From the NCBI GenBank assembly GCA_019119815.1, contig DWWH01000004.1, positions 20,435-84,434 on the forward strand: 64,000 nt of DNA. The letters are read 5' to 3'. The notes beneath the pieces are model-generated. The model had not been told where the DNA came from. It saw nothing but the letters and a program-made list of their open reading frames with translations, and did no database searches. This DNA comes from Candidatus Eisenbergiella intestinipullorum. Lineage in GTDB: Bacteria > Bacillota > Clostridia > Lachnospirales > Lachnospiraceae. The number at the start of each line of letters is the position of its first letter. Positions within the stretch are counted from its first letter, which is position 1. A program made the position numbers and the translations under genes. Positions 53,131 to 62,235 of this stretch are shown piece after piece.

Positions 53131-54633
53131 TCAACAGGCGTTTTCAGGAAAACACACCGAGGCCATCACACCGTCCCCCGTATTTTCCATGACGCATTCC
53201 GCCCCATGCTGCTGAAGAATCAGCCTCACCAGATAAAGTCCCAGTCCGCTGCCTCCGGTGCTCCGGTTTCGGGAGCCTTCCTCCCGGTAAAATGGCTCAA
53301 AAAGATGGGGCAGCGCATCCTCACGGATATGTGCTCCGGTATTTTCCACGGTAAGGAGCGAATGGTTTTCCTGCATCCGGCAGCACACCCTGATTTCCGC
53401 TCCTTCCGGCGAGTAGAGGATAGCGTTGGAAAGCAGGTTTCCCACCGCCTTTTCCAGCAGGGAGGCGTTCCCATTGACGAAGATTTCCGGCGTGATCTGA
53501 CAGCAGTAATGCTGGCCTCGCCGTTCCGCCAGCTCCCTGCTGTAGTCCAGCTGCCGTTTTATAAGATCGGACAGATTTACAGTCTCCTGCTTTGGCGCCG
53601 CATCCGTCTCCATGCGGGCGATGGATAGCATTTCCTGAATCAGCCGTTCCATCCGGCCCGTGATCTGCAGGGAGCGAAGCAGATACTTATCCCGGTTCCT
53701 GTAAACGCCCACGCCTTCCAGCATGCCGGACAGCTGGCCCTTTAAGATGGTGACCGGCGTTTTCAGCTCATGGGATGCGGCGGAAAAAAAGGCCGTCCGT
53801 TTCCGTTCCTGCTCCCGTTCCCGCTCCACCTCGCCTCGAAGCGCCTGATTGGCTGCCTCCAGCTCCTTCAGAGCGGCCGACAGCCGCGCGGACATTTCAT
53901 TCAGACTGCGTCCCAGCGCTCCGATCTCATCCTTCCGGCTGTCCCTGCATTCCCAGCCGAAGTCCAGCTTTGCCATTTTTTCCGCGATGCCGCTGAGGCG
54001 GACGATGGGACGGGTGATATAACGGGAATAAAACAGGGCGCACAGAAGAGAAAAGAAGAGCAGCGCAAGCAGCAGCCAGGGAGCCATCTGCGCCAGCGCG
54101 CGTACCGCCAGATTTTCCGCCACGATGCGCGGAGCGACATAAAGGGTATAGGCTTCTGTCCGGTCAGCGAAATGCACCCCGGCGGATATGACGGCCTGTT
54201 CCGACATGGTGATGGTCACCGCGTCAGAGGAATCTGATTCATATGCGGAATAAGTGACCGAAGAATTTCCTTCCGTTGCTGCGGGCGCCACGGATGTAAC
54301 CGCTGCCGTTTCCGCCCCGTACAGGGTCTGTCCGGCAAGCACAGAACCGGTATCCACGATGCGTCCATCCGTTCCGGCAAGCACCGCGTCCGTCCCTGTG
54401 GCGCGGATGAAGTCATCCAGCAGGGGACCGCTGTCGGCCAGAGGGGTATCAGCCAGCTTTTCCACAAGCCGGTCTGTCTGTCGTGCCAGATCGTCGTTAA
54501 CCACCGCGGTGTAGGTGCTCGGAGTGGCCCATGCAATCAGCCCGAAGGTGACGGCTCCCGCTCCCAGCAGAAGAAGAACGGTAATCAGAAAAATCCGGAT
54601 GGTCAAACTCTCAGCTAGCTTCCTTCGCAGCAC
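53131..54633 (-). CDS. Sensor histidine kinase (second system)
   Basis: 500 residues: membrane helix near 15-35, extracytoplasmic domain of about 140 residues, second helix near 178-202, HAMP, phospho-acceptor helix with ASHELKTPV, and a HATPase domain with NLLSNAILYSPEG and TGGSGLGLYLVR. It starts at GTG overlapping the response-regulator gene by 23 bases, with GGGTGGG upstream. It is a paralogue of the kinase at 27867-29285, but its sensing domain is much more diverged. It ends against the helicase operon terminator. Confidence 0.9.
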   Translation of the reverse strand: MLRRKLAESLTIRIFLITVLLLLGAGAVTFGLIAWATPSTYTAVVNDDLARQTDRLVEKLADTPLADSGPLLDDFIRATGTDAVLAGTDGRIVDTGSVLAGQTLYGAETAAVTSVAPAATEGNSSVTYSAYESDSSDAVTITMSEQAVISAGVHFADRTEAYTLYVAPRIVAENLAVRALAQMAPWLLLALLFFSLLCALFYSRYITRPIVRLSGIAEKMAKLDFGWECRDSRKDEIGALGRSLNEMSARLSAALKELEAANQALRGEVEREREQERKRTAFFSAASHELKTPVTILKGQLSGMLEGVGVYRNRDKYLLRSLQITGRMERLIQEMLSIARMETDAAPKQETVNLSDLIKRQLDYSRELAERRGQHYCCQITPEIFVNGNASLLEKAVGNLLSNAILYSPEGAEIRVCCRMQENHSLLTVENTGAHIREDALPHLFEPFYREEGSRNRSTGGSGLGLYLVRLILQQHGAECVMENTGDGVMASVCFPENAC

Positions 54634-55282
54634 GATAACCCACCCCCCTTACCGTTTCAATATAGTTCCGCTTCAGCTTATGACGGAGATTTTTGATATG
54701 GCTGTCCACCACACGTTCCTCCACATAAGAATCATAGCCCCAGATTCGCGAAAGCAGCATCTCCCTCGTAAACACCCGTCCGGGAGACGCCAGAAGAAGC
54801 CGCAGCAGTTCAAACTCTCTTGTGGTCAGCTCCAGCGGCTGTCCGTCTAACAGCGCCTCCCTGGTATCCGGATTCACAACCAGGTCCCGGTAGCGCAGAC
54901 AGTCCTCCTGCCTGCTTCCGCTACCGCTGCGGCGGAGGATCACACGGATCTTCTCCAGCAGGACAGGCATGGAAAAGGGCTTGGTCACATAGTCGTCAAT
55001 GTCCAGTCCAAAGCCGCGGAGCTGATCCGCTTCTCCATCCAGAGCCGTGAGCATGACAACCGGAAGCCGGGACTGCCGCCGGATCATCTCGCACACGCCG
55101 AACCCGTCGATTTTCGGAAGGCATACATCCAGAAGCACCAGATCGAAAGGCTGCGTCTGAAACAGCGACAGAGCCTCCACCCCGTCCCCGGCCACAACGG
55201 TCTCATATCCGGCTTCCCGCAGATAAGCCTCAAGCAGCTCCTGAATATCCGGTTCGTCCTCTACAATCAGAATTTTCTTCAC
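54611..55282 (-). CDS. OmpR-family response regulator (second system)
   Basis: 223 residues, the same length as the regulator at 27212. Receiver Asp in LVLLDVCLPKIDGF, Lys in TKPFSMPVL, and a winged-helix C-terminus with TTREFELLRLLLASPGR. The start is GTG at 55282 with GGGAAGGAAG upstream; the frame that continues to 55393 crosses the promoter. The neighbouring operon at 47265-53065 or the DUF4143 gene could be targets; this is inference from position only. Confidence 0.9.
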   Translation of the reverse strand: MKKILIVEDEPDIQELLEAYLREAGYETVVAGDGVEALSLFQTQPFDLVLLDVCLPKIDGFGVCEMIRRQSRLPVVMLTALDGEADQLRGFGLDIDDYVTKPFSMPVLLEKIRVILRRSGSGSRQEDCLRYRDLVVNPDTREALLDGQPLELTTREFELLRLLLASPGRVFTREMLLSRIWGYDSYVEERVVDSHIKNLRHKLKRNYIETVRGVGYRAAKEAS

Positions 55283-55316
55283 TTTTTCTGTTCTTCCTTC
55301 CCTTGTGATCTGTTGA

Positions 55317-55325
55317 AGTATAACA
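55317..55325 (-). promoter_or_regulatory. Extended -10 promoter of the second two-component system
   Basis: Minus strand TGtTATACT (55325-55317), preceded by TTCACAATTCTG. The same pattern (TCACA-AATTCT-TGTTATA) stands before the first system at 27170-27192. Confidence 0.55.
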
Positions 55326-55438
55326 CAGAATTGTGAATTTATGATGGAGAAGCTGCTTATTTTGTGGTATAATTGCCCCTTCTTCAAAACCATGTGAGTA
55401 TCGGCAGGACTCGACTCTCAAAAATAATAAGAGAGAGT

Positions 55439-56701
55439 TTATATCAACCAGGCCGGAACATACCAGTTTTTCTTATCGACAGGAATCAAATCAACCGGCA
55501 TACAAACAACAGCTCCTGTCCCTACTTTGACTTTCAAATGAGCGGCTCCGGAAAAAACATCCTCTTCGCTGGGATCTTGCTCGATTGGATCAAGGACAGA
55601 AAAATTTTTGACGGCATTTTTAGGTAAAGAGCTCTTCTTAATCTCGACGGGAGTAACCGTACCATCCTGATAAATGATGACATCAATCTCTTTCTTATTG
55701 CTGTCGCGGTAAAAGTATAATGGCGGCTTTTGACCCGCATTCAGGTAGCTTTTGTAGATTTCGGAGACAACCCATGTCTCAAAGAATTCTCCGCCCATTG
55801 CACCAGCCTCCAAAGTTTCGGCGCTGCTCCATCTGGTCAAGTGCGCACAAAGACCGGTATCCAGAAAATACATCCTGGGGGCTTTAATGACGCGCTTGAG
55901 CGCATTGTTAGAATAGGGCTGAATGAGTGCAACAATACCAGACGACACCAGAATAGATAACCAATGCTTTGCTGTAGGTGCAGAGACCCCAACTTCATTT
56001 GCGAGAGTTTCGTAATTGACATTGGTGGCTGTTCTGGCAGCCACCACACTCATAAAGTTCAGAAAAGAGGTTTCGTCTGCGACCTGTGACAGATCTTTCA
56101 TATCACGACTGATATATGTCTCCAGGTAAGATTCATAATATTGAATTCGATCCACATCTGGATTTTCATAAAGGCGAGGCATAGATCCCCTGAAGATCCT
56201 CTCATAAATTTCGGATAGAGTCATAGGGGAAACTTGAGCCATTCGCTGTGTAAGCTCTGAAATATCAACGCGAAAAGGCGGAAAATGGACGCCTCTGATC
56301 TCGTCGTTGCTCAAGCCCAGCATTTGAACGATACCAGCACGACCAGCCAGTGATTCAGTAACATGTTTCATCATGCGGAAAGTTTGAGAACCTGTAAGCC
56401 AAAAATCCCCACAATGCTTTTCCCGGTCTACATATACCTTAATATAGTCAAAAAGCTCGGGAGCATATTGAACCTCATCAATCAGAACAGGAGGAGCATA
56501 CCGCTGAAGGAACAGTTCAGGATCACTTTTGGCAAAGGCACGAATCGTAGGATTATCCAGGGAAACGATTTTGCGCTCCTTCTCGGCCAGTTTTGTCAAT
56601 AATGTGGTTTTGCCGACCTGACGAGGTCCTGTCAGCATCAATACCGGAAAAGTTTCGTTGATCTTCTTTATTGTTGGCTCGATGGTTCTTGTATAATACA
56701 T
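55439..56701 (-). CDS. AAA ATPase with DUF4143 domain
   Basis: 420 residues. N-terminal AAA_14 domain with GPRQVGKTTLL (near residue 25) and Walker B PPVLIDEVQYAPELF; a middle winged helix (NYETLANEVGVSAPTAKHWLSIL); and a C-terminal DUF4143/PD-(D/E)XK-like segment (YFYRDSNKKEIDVIIY, with a Lys in VEIKKSS). Such proteins are widespread and mobile, with an unknown role. The ATG at 56701 has GAGGAGGTG upstream; the in-frame TTG at 56716 contains it. The promoter is flanked by a direct repeat. Confidence 0.8.
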   Translation of the reverse strand: MYYTRTIEPTIKKINETFPVLMLTGPRQVGKTTLLTKLAEKERKIVSLDNPTIRAFAKSDPELFLQRYAPPVLIDEVQYAPELFDYIKVYVDREKHCGDFWLTGSQTFRMMKHVTESLAGRAGIVQMLGLSNDEIRGVHFPPFRVDISELTQRMAQVSPMTLSEIYERIFRGSMPRLYENPDVDRIQYYESYLETYISRDMKDLSQVADETSFLNFMSVVAARTATNVNYETLANEVGVSAPTAKHWLSILVSSGIVALIQPYSNNALKRVIKAPRMYFLDTGLCAHLTRWSSAETLEAGAMGGEFFETWVVSEIYKSYLNAGQKPPLYFYRDSNKKEIDVIIYQDGTVTPVEIKKSSLPKNAVKNFSVLDPIEQDPSEEDVFSGAAHLKVKVGTGAVVCMPVDLIPVDKKNWYVPAWLI

Positions 56702-56745
56702 GGCGCACCTCCTCAATCATTCTCAGTTTATGTAGCACAGATATT

Positions 56746-56834
56746 TTTATGTAAATCCAAAGTACAATTTTATTATTGTATAAGGTAGCGTTTTTGTCAA
56801 TGAATTTATGCAAATCCAAAGTAACAATTTTGAT
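56746..56834 (-). promoter_or_regulatory. Promoter with flanking direct repeats (DUF4143 gene)
   Basis: On the minus strand TTGACA (56800-56795) and AATAAT (56777-56772), 17 bases apart, lie between two direct copies of a 28-base unit whose core is ACTTTGGATTT. One copy covers 56805-56834 and the other 56746-56774 in plus coordinates (TTTATGyAAATCCAAAGTA). Confidence 0.55.
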
Positions 56835-56889
56835 TTTCATAAATCGTAATTCTTCCGATTCTTTATTAACATAACGGAGGAGTACCATG

Positions 56890-57150
56890 AAACGCAACGA
56901 AGTCAGACTCCATGCAGAGCCGGTCCTCAGCGACAGCTGTATGGAGTAATCACAGTCGCAGACATGCCGGCTCTGCCGCCTGATCGATTCATTCTCATAA
57001 AGATCAAGGAGGAAGCCTGCCGCCATTAACGGATAATTCACAATGCTCATAGGCAGTCCTGCTGTCATTTTTGATCTCAAACGTTATTTCTGCGCCAAAC
57101 GCCTTACAGTATGTTTTTGCTGCCTCTATGCTGTTTTTAAAAAAACAGGT
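56890..57150 (-). pseudogene. Decayed VOC-family (PhnB-like) gene
   Basis: Reading from 57150 down, the frame gives FFKNSIEAAKTYCKAFGAEI, then KNDSRTAYEHCELSVNGGRL, a clear VOC/PhnB N-terminal half, ending at a TGA (57006-57004). In the next frame the sequence continues with FLLDLYENES and SIQLSLRTGSA, like the second half of such proteins. A frameshift and loss of the C-terminus are therefore evident. No intact start codon with a ribosome site is visible. Confidence 0.7.
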
Positions 57151-57198
57151 AAGACCTCCCAGGAGATCTAACCATGCGTACTAAACTGGCTGACATTG

Positions 57199-57213
57199 GG
57201 CCTGAACAGTAAC
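57199..57213. repeat. Miniature element fragment, copy D
   Basis: GGCCTGAACAGTAAC is identical to the end of copy A. The left end cannot be found, so only the right terminus seems to remain, next to the decayed VOC gene. Confidence 0.45.
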
Positions 57214-57247
57214 CAGTACTTTAACATTTTCTTAAAACCGTTTTTTC

Positions 57248-57276
57248 TTGACATTCCGCATCCTTCCGTATGATAA
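57248..57276 (+). promoter_or_regulatory. Promoter of the small membrane-protein pair
   Basis: TTGACA (57248-57253) followed by TATGAT (15-base spacer) or TGATAA (17-base spacer) at 57269-57276. Confidence 0.5.
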
Positions 57277-57367
57277 TAGAGAAGGTGGAAGGATGCTTTT
57301 TCACAGGCTTTTTCACAGGCGTTTTCATCTGCCGCAAATAATCTTATTTTCAGGAGGGCAACAAAAG

Positions 57368-57616
57368 ATGGCACAGGAAATGAACCAGAATACGAACGTT
57401 GAATCTGCTAACAATGATAAGGGCGGTTTCCTTTGGGGCCTTTTGGGGTGTTGTGTCCCTATCGCCGGACTCATCCTGTTCCTGGTGTGGAAGGATCAGA
57501 AGCCGAAGACGGCGAAAGCGGCAGGCATCGGCGCGCTGGTATGCGTAATCGTTGGCGTTGTTTACTATATCCTTATGATCGTGCTTGGCATCGGAATCGC
57601 TTCCATGGGAATGTGA
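57368..57616 (+). CDS. Small two-helix membrane protein
   Basis: 82 residues: a polar Asn-rich N-terminus (QEMNQNTNVESANNDKGG), a first membrane helix (FLWGLLGCCVPIAGLILFLVW), a Lys-rich loop (KDQKPKTAKAAG) and a second helix (IGALVCVIVGVVYYILMIVL). The loop and two helices are typical of short envelope proteins of unknown function in Firmicutes. AGGAGGGCAACAAAAG precedes the ATG. The following gene starts one base after its stop codon, so they are coupled. Confidence 0.7.
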   Translation: MAQEMNQNTNVESANNDKGGFLWGLLGCCVPIAGLILFLVWKDQKPKTAKAAGIGALVCVIVGVVYYILMIVLGIGIASMGM

Positions 57617-57617
57617 C

Positions 57618-58022
57618 ATGGGGAAGTTTTTACGGATTTTCTTTGGGTGTCATGCGCGTCCGGACCGGTCGTTCTACTGGCACGGACGCCAGTTCCCAAT
57701 CTGTGCGAGATGTACCGGAGAACTGGCAGGAATCCTCATCGGGATTCCTGCCAGCCTTCTGTTTGGCAGTCTCAGCGTTCCTGTCATGATCCTGTTCATG
57801 CTTCCCATGCTGATCGATGGATTCTCTCAGCTTCTGACAAAATATACCAGAACGAATCTGCGCCGTGTGGTCACGGGTTTTCTTTTTGGCATTGCCTTTG
57901 ACAGCCTGCTCCTTCATTTCCACCATACCTGCGTATGGATCGCAGGTGAAATCGCCAGGCTTGTTTTCGGGAATACGGAAGCGGTAAACCGCGCGATTCG
58001 GATGTTTTCAGGGGGGCCATAA
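57618..58022 (+). CDS. DUF2085 family membrane protein
   Basis: 134 residues. The segment GCHARPDRSFYWHGRQFPICARCTGELAG is the DUF2085 signature, with paired Cys and His that may bind metal. Three or four membrane helices follow (ILIGIPASLLFG, MILFMLPMLIDGFSQLL). The function is unknown. The ATG lies one base after the previous stop. The terminator hairpin overlaps its last codons. Confidence 0.8.
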   Translation: MGKFLRIFFGCHARPDRSFYWHGRQFPICARCTGELAGILIGIPASLLFGSLSVPVMILFMLPMLIDGFSQLLTKYTRTNLRRVVTGFLFGIAFDSLLLHFHHTCVWIAGEIARLVFGNTEAVNRAIRMFSGGP

Positions 58023-58038
58023 AAAAGGCCCCTTTTTT
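58013..58038 (+). terminator. Terminator overlapping the DUF2085 stop codon
   Basis: GGGGCC (58013-58018), loop, GGCCCC (58027-58032), then TTTTTT. Confidence 0.85.
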
Positions 58039-58104
58039 CTTTGCCTTCAAAATCCGCTTTTGATGCGGCTTTCGGAAAAAGTCTCTCATTCTTTCGTGTT
58101 TTCC

Positions 58105-58133
58105 TTGAAAAAGCCGTTCATTTTCTGTATACT
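58105..58133 (+). promoter_or_regulatory. Sigma-A promoter of the radical SAM operon
   Basis: TTGAAA (58105-58110) and TATACT (58128-58133) with exactly 17 bases between, 52 bases before the start. Confidence 0.8.
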
Positions 58134-58184
58134 GAAAAATCAGATTTAAAGAGTTTCTATGAGCAAATGGATGTGGAGATTGGA

Positions 58185-60143
58185 ATGAGAAAACTTGCAT
58201 TAAGCGATGAAATACTGTTATCCATCGAAAAGCCCGCCCGCTACATCGGCGGCGAGGTCAACTCGGTGATGAAGGATCCCGAAAAGGTAAAGACCCGTTT
58301 TGCCATGTGCTTCCCGGACGTTTATGAAATCGGCATGTCCCATCTCGGAATCCAGATCCTCTACGACATGTTCAACAGCTGGGATGACGTGTGGTGCGAG
58401 AGGGTCTATTCCCCCTGGGTGGATCTGGACAAAATCATGCGGGAACGGCATATCCCGCTGTTTGCACTGGAAAGCCAGGATCCGGTAAAGAATTTCGACT
58501 TTCTGGGAATCACCATTCAATATGAAATGTGCTACACCAACATCCTTCAGATTCTCGACCTGTCGGGGATTCCGCTCCTTTCAGCGGACCGGGGAAAAAA
58601 CGACCCGATCGTGATCGGCGGCGGCCCCTGCACCTACAATCCGGAATCCATCGCGGACTTTTTCGATCTTTTTTACATCGGAGAGGGCGAGACCATCTAC
58701 CGGCAGCTGCTGGATCTGTATCAGGAATATAAAAAAAGCGGCTGGACCCGCCGGGAGTTTCTGACCTGTGCGGCGAAGCTTCCCGGAATTTACGCGCCTT
58801 CCCTGTATGAGGTTTCCTACCATGAGGATGGAACCATCGCGTCCTTTACCCCGTCCGTGGAGGGCATTCCGGAAAAAATTGTCAAACAGATCCAGATGGA
58901 TCTGACGGACACCTGGTATCCCAAAAAGCCGGTGGTTCCCTTCATGAAAATCACCCAGGACCGGGTAACCCTGGAGATTCAGAGGGGCTGTATCCGCGGC
59001 TGCCGCTTCTGTCAGGCAGGACAGCTCTACCGGCCCGTCCGGGAGCGGAACATCGACATGCTGAAGGAATACGCGGTGGATATGCTGGAGGGCACCGGAC
59101 AGGAGGAAATCACCTTAAGCTCCCTAAGCTCCAGCGATTACTCCCATCTGGAGGAGCTGGTCACCTTCCTGATGGACACCTGCCGGGAAAAAATGGTAAA
59201 CATTTCCCTTCCGTCCCTGCGCATCGACGCCTTTTCTCTGGACATTATGGGAAAGGTGCAGGATGTGAAGAAGAGCAGTCTGACTTTCGCGCCGGAGGCG
59301 GGAAGCCAGAGGCTGCGCGACGTGATCAATAAGGGGCTGACCGAGGAGGTCATCCTGAAGGGTGCCGCTATGGCCTTTGAAGGAGGCTGGACCAGGGTGA
59401 AGCTCTATTTCATGCTGGGACTTCCCACGGAAACCGGGGAGGATATCCGCGGCATCGCCGAGCTTTGCAACAAGATCGCGGCCACCTTCTTTGAAACCGT
59501 GCCGAAGGAGAAGCGCACCGGCCAGATCCAGATCGTGGCGAGTACCTCCTTCTTCATTCCAAAGCCCTTCACCCCCTTTCAGTGGGCGGCCATGAACACG
59601 GCGGAGGAATTTCTGGACAAGGCCCGGCTCACCAGGCAGGCGATACATGAGCAGCTGAACCAGAAAAGGATCAAATACAACTGGCACGAGGCGGATGTGA
59701 GCGTGATGGAGGGCGTGTTCGCCAGGGGGGACCGCAGACTTTCCCCTGTCATCCGCATGGCTTACGAAAGAGGTTGCATCTATGATTCCTGGGGAGAGTA
59801 TTTCCACAATGATATCTGGATGGACTGCTTTGAAAAGTGCGGTCTCGACGTGGGCTTTTACACCACCAGGGAGCGGAGTCTTGACGAGATTTTCCCCTGG
59901 GATTTTCTGGACTGCGGCGTAACAAAGGAATTTTTGAAAAGAGAATGGCAGCGGGCGCTTGACGGGGTGGTCACTCCCAACTGCAAACAGCAGTGCCAGG
60001 GCTGCGGCGCGGCGCGCTTCGGCGGCGGCATCTGCTATGAAAAGCGAAACGCCGACGGCGTGATCGAGGACGGCTCCGCCCAGACGCTTCTGGAATACGC
60101 GGCCCGGCATCAGGAAGAAGGCGAAGGAGGTGTACAGGCATGA
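58185..60143 (+). CDS. TIGR03960-family B12-binding radical SAM protein
   Basis: 652 residues. An N-terminal cobalamin-binding-like domain (MCFPDVYEIGMSHLGIQILY) is followed by a radical SAM barrel with the CxxxCxxC cluster in RGCIRGCRFCQAG (near residue 269). TIGR03960 proteins are always followed by a TIGR03936 partner and rng. Cysteines near the C-terminus (CKQQCQGCGA) are also conserved. The reaction is not established to my knowledge. The start at 58185 has GGAG eight bases upstream; the Met at 58167 is an alternative. Confidence 0.9.
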   Translation: MRKLALSDEILLSIEKPARYIGGEVNSVMKDPEKVKTRFAMCFPDVYEIGMSHLGIQILYDMFNSWDDVWCERVYSPWVDLDKIMRERHIPLFALESQDPVKNFDFLGITIQYEMCYTNILQILDLSGIPLLSADRGKNDPIVIGGGPCTYNPESIADFFDLFYIGEGETIYRQLLDLYQEYKKSGWTRREFLTCAAKLPGIYAPSLYEVSYHEDGTIASFTPSVEGIPEKIVKQIQMDLTDTWYPKKPVVPFMKITQDRVTLEIQRGCIRGCRFCQAGQLYRPVRERNIDMLKEYAVDMLEGTGQEEITLSSLSSSDYSHLEELVTFLMDTCREKMVNISLPSLRIDAFSLDIMGKVQDVKKSSLTFAPEAGSQRLRDVINKGLTEEVILKGAAMAFEGGWTRVKLYFMLGLPTETGEDIRGIAELCNKIAATFFETVPKEKRTGQIQIVASTSFFIPKPFTPFQWAAMNTAEEFLDKARLTRQAIHEQLNQKRIKYNWHEADVSVMEGVFARGDRRLSPVIRMAYERGCIYDSWGEYFHNDIWMDCFEKCGLDVGFYTTRERSLDEIFPWDFLDCGVTKEFLKREWQRALDGVVTPNCKQQCQGCGAARFGGGICYEKRNADGVIEDGSAQTLLEYAARHQEEGEGGVQA

Positions 60144-60892
60144 AGCTTCGGATTCAGTTTTCCAAATATGGGCCGCTCCGGTTTATCGGCCATCTGGACG
60201 TGATGCGCTTCTTTCAGAAGGCCATCCGGAGAGCGGGAATCGACATTTCCTATTCTTCCGGCTTCAGCCCGCACCAGATCATGAGCTTTGCCTCCCCTCT
60301 GGGCCTCGGTGTGGAGAGCCGTGGGGAATATCTGGATATCCAGGTCAATGAGCCCACGGGCAACAGTCCTGCGAAGATTCCCATGAACGCGCAGGAGATG
60401 AAGGACCGCCTGAACGCCGTCTGCGTTGAAGGGATTGAGATCGTACGGATCGTCCGCCTTCCGGAAAATGCAGGAAACGCCATGGCGAGCGTGGCGGCAG
60501 CATCCTATACCGCCGCGATGAAGCAGGACGAAGCGGTCCGGCAGGCAGGCGTTTCTCTTTCGGACTTTTCCTGCCTGGAGAGTGTGATCCCCGCTTTTCT
60601 GGCCCAGGAACAGATATTCATCACAAAGGAAACGAAAAAGGGCGTCTCTCAGATGGACATCCGTCCAGGCCTCTTTTCTCTTTCCGTTCATGACGGAATT
60701 CTGGAGTTTCAGGTGGATGCCAGCAGTGCAGGAAACATCAAGCCCTATGCGCTGCTTGACGCGCTGCTTTCCTTCGCAGGAAAGGATACGCCGCCCTTCT
60801 GGGCCGTCCAGTTTACCCGGCTGGAAACCTGGACACGCGCAGGAGCGGATGGTAAGCTGATTCCTCTGGGCGATGTGGGGGAGGCGTTCTGA
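60140..60892 (+). CDS. TIGR03936-family radical SAM-associated protein
   Basis: 250 residues starting MKLRIQFSKYGPLRFIGHLD, the diagnostic opening of the TIGR03936 domain (DUF2344). It overlaps the radical SAM gene by four bases (ATGA) and precedes rng by two, as in most Firmicutes. It probably works with the upstream radical SAM enzyme, but the partner function is not established. Confidence 0.92.
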   Translation: MKLRIQFSKYGPLRFIGHLDVMRFFQKAIRRAGIDISYSSGFSPHQIMSFASPLGLGVESRGEYLDIQVNEPTGNSPAKIPMNAQEMKDRLNAVCVEGIEIVRIVRLPENAGNAMASVAAASYTAAMKQDEAVRQAGVSLSDFSCLESVIPAFLAQEQIFITKETKKGVSQMDIRPGLFSLSVHDGILEFQVDASSAGNIKPYALLDALLSFAGKDTPPFWAVQFTRLETWTRAGADGKLIPLGDVGEAF

Positions 60893-60894
60893 CC

Positions 60895-62235
60895 ATGGTC
60901 AAAGAGGTTTCCCCCCTGAAAAAATCAAAATCGGTCCGGATTCTTCTGAAAGAAAAAAACAGGATTCTGTCCCTGCTGCTCTCAGACGGCCGGCTTGCCG
61001 CGCTTTCCACCTGGCCGGACGAAACGGGGAACGAAGAAAACGGCAGTCCTGCGGCCGCACGGCTGAACAGTATTTATGTGGGCAAGGTGATGAATGTGGC
61101 GAAAAACATCAATGCCGCTTTCGTGGAGCTTACAAAGGGCCGGCGTGCCTTTCTGCCCCTTTCCCATATAGAATCCGCCCGGATTCTCAACCGGAAGGCG
61201 GACGGCCGGATTCTTGCCGGGGATGAGCTGCTGGTGCAGGTGGACCGGGAAGCGGTTAAAACCAAGGAGCCGGTGCTCACCACGGAGATTTCCCTGGCGG
61301 GCCGTTATGCGGTGGTTTTCCCGGGAAAGGAGAGAGGCCGCCTGCAGTTTTCCGGAAAGCTTGCCGAAGATGCCAGGCTGCGGATCACAGAAGCCCTTGC
61401 CGCTGCGGATATCCGGGAAGACAGTCTGACTTCACACGGCTGCAGCCTGATCGTGCGGACCAATGCCGGTGAGCTTGCGGAGGATGGCTACGCTCCCCTG
61501 ATCCGGGAAGCCCGGACTCTGACCCGCCAGGCGGAAGAGCTGTGGCAGACGGCCGGCATGCGGACCTGCTACAGCTGCCTGTACCGGCCGGAGAGCGGAT
61601 ACCTCACCGAAATCCGGGACACGCCGCAGGAAGCGTATGAAGAAATCCTCACCGACGATCCTGCCCTGTATGCGCAGCTCCGCGTCTGGATGGAGCATTC
61701 CTGTCCGGAAGCCCTTCCCGCTCTGCGCCTGTACCGGGACACCGCCGTTTCCCTCCAGAGCCTCTACGGCCTTCCCTCGAAAATCCGGGAGGCCTGCGGA
61801 AAACGGGTCTGGCTGAAAAGCGGCGGCTATCTGGTCATCGAACCCACGGAAGCGCTCACGGTCATCGATGTCAATTCCGGAAAATATGCGGGCAAAAAGG
61901 GCGCGCGCGACACCTTCCGCCTGATCAACCGGGAAGCCGCTCTGGAGATTACCAGACAGCTGCGTCTGCGCAACCTTTCCGGCATCATCCTTGTGGATTT
62001 CATCAGCATGGAGAAAAAAGAGGATGAAAAGGAGCTTCTTCAGCTTCTTTCCGCGGAGCTGAAAAAAGATCCTGTCAAAGCTGTGCTGGTGGACATGACG
62101 CCTCTGGGTCTGGTGGAAATCACCCGGAAAAAGGTCCGCCGCAGCATCTACGAACAGCTTGCGGGGTTTGCGGTAACAGAAGCAACGGCAGAGGGAGCTG
62201 CATGTGGAATGCCCCCGAAGGAAGTGGAATCATGA
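60895..62235 (+). CDS. rng: Ribonuclease G/E
   Basis: 446-residue endoribonuclease that processes rRNA and mRNA. The S1 domain is at about 60-130 (LNSIYVGKVMNVAKNINAAFVEL), and the catalytic DNase-I-like domain follows with acidic residues in TVIDVNSGKYAG and LVDFISM. At this size it lacks the long C-terminal scaffold of E. coli RNase E, like the Firmicutes form. The Nudix gene overlaps its stop codon. Confidence 0.92.
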   Translation: MVKEVSPLKKSKSVRILLKEKNRILSLLLSDGRLAALSTWPDETGNEENGSPAAARLNSIYVGKVMNVAKNINAAFVELTKGRRAFLPLSHIESARILNRKADGRILAGDELLVQVDREAVKTKEPVLTTEISLAGRYAVVFPGKERGRLQFSGKLAEDARLRITEALAAADIREDSLTSHGCSLIVRTNAGELAEDGYAPLIREARTLTRQAEELWQTAGMRTCYSCLYRPESGYLTEIRDTPQEAYEEILTDDPALYAQLRVWMEHSCPEALPALRLYRDTAVSLQSLYGLPSKIREACGKRVWLKSGGYLVIEPTEALTVIDVNSGKYAGKKGARDTFRLINREAALEITRQLRLRNLSGIILVDFISMEKKEDEKELLQLLSAELKKDPVKAVLVDMTPLGLVEITRKKVRRSIYEQLAGFAVTEATAEGAACGMPPKEVES

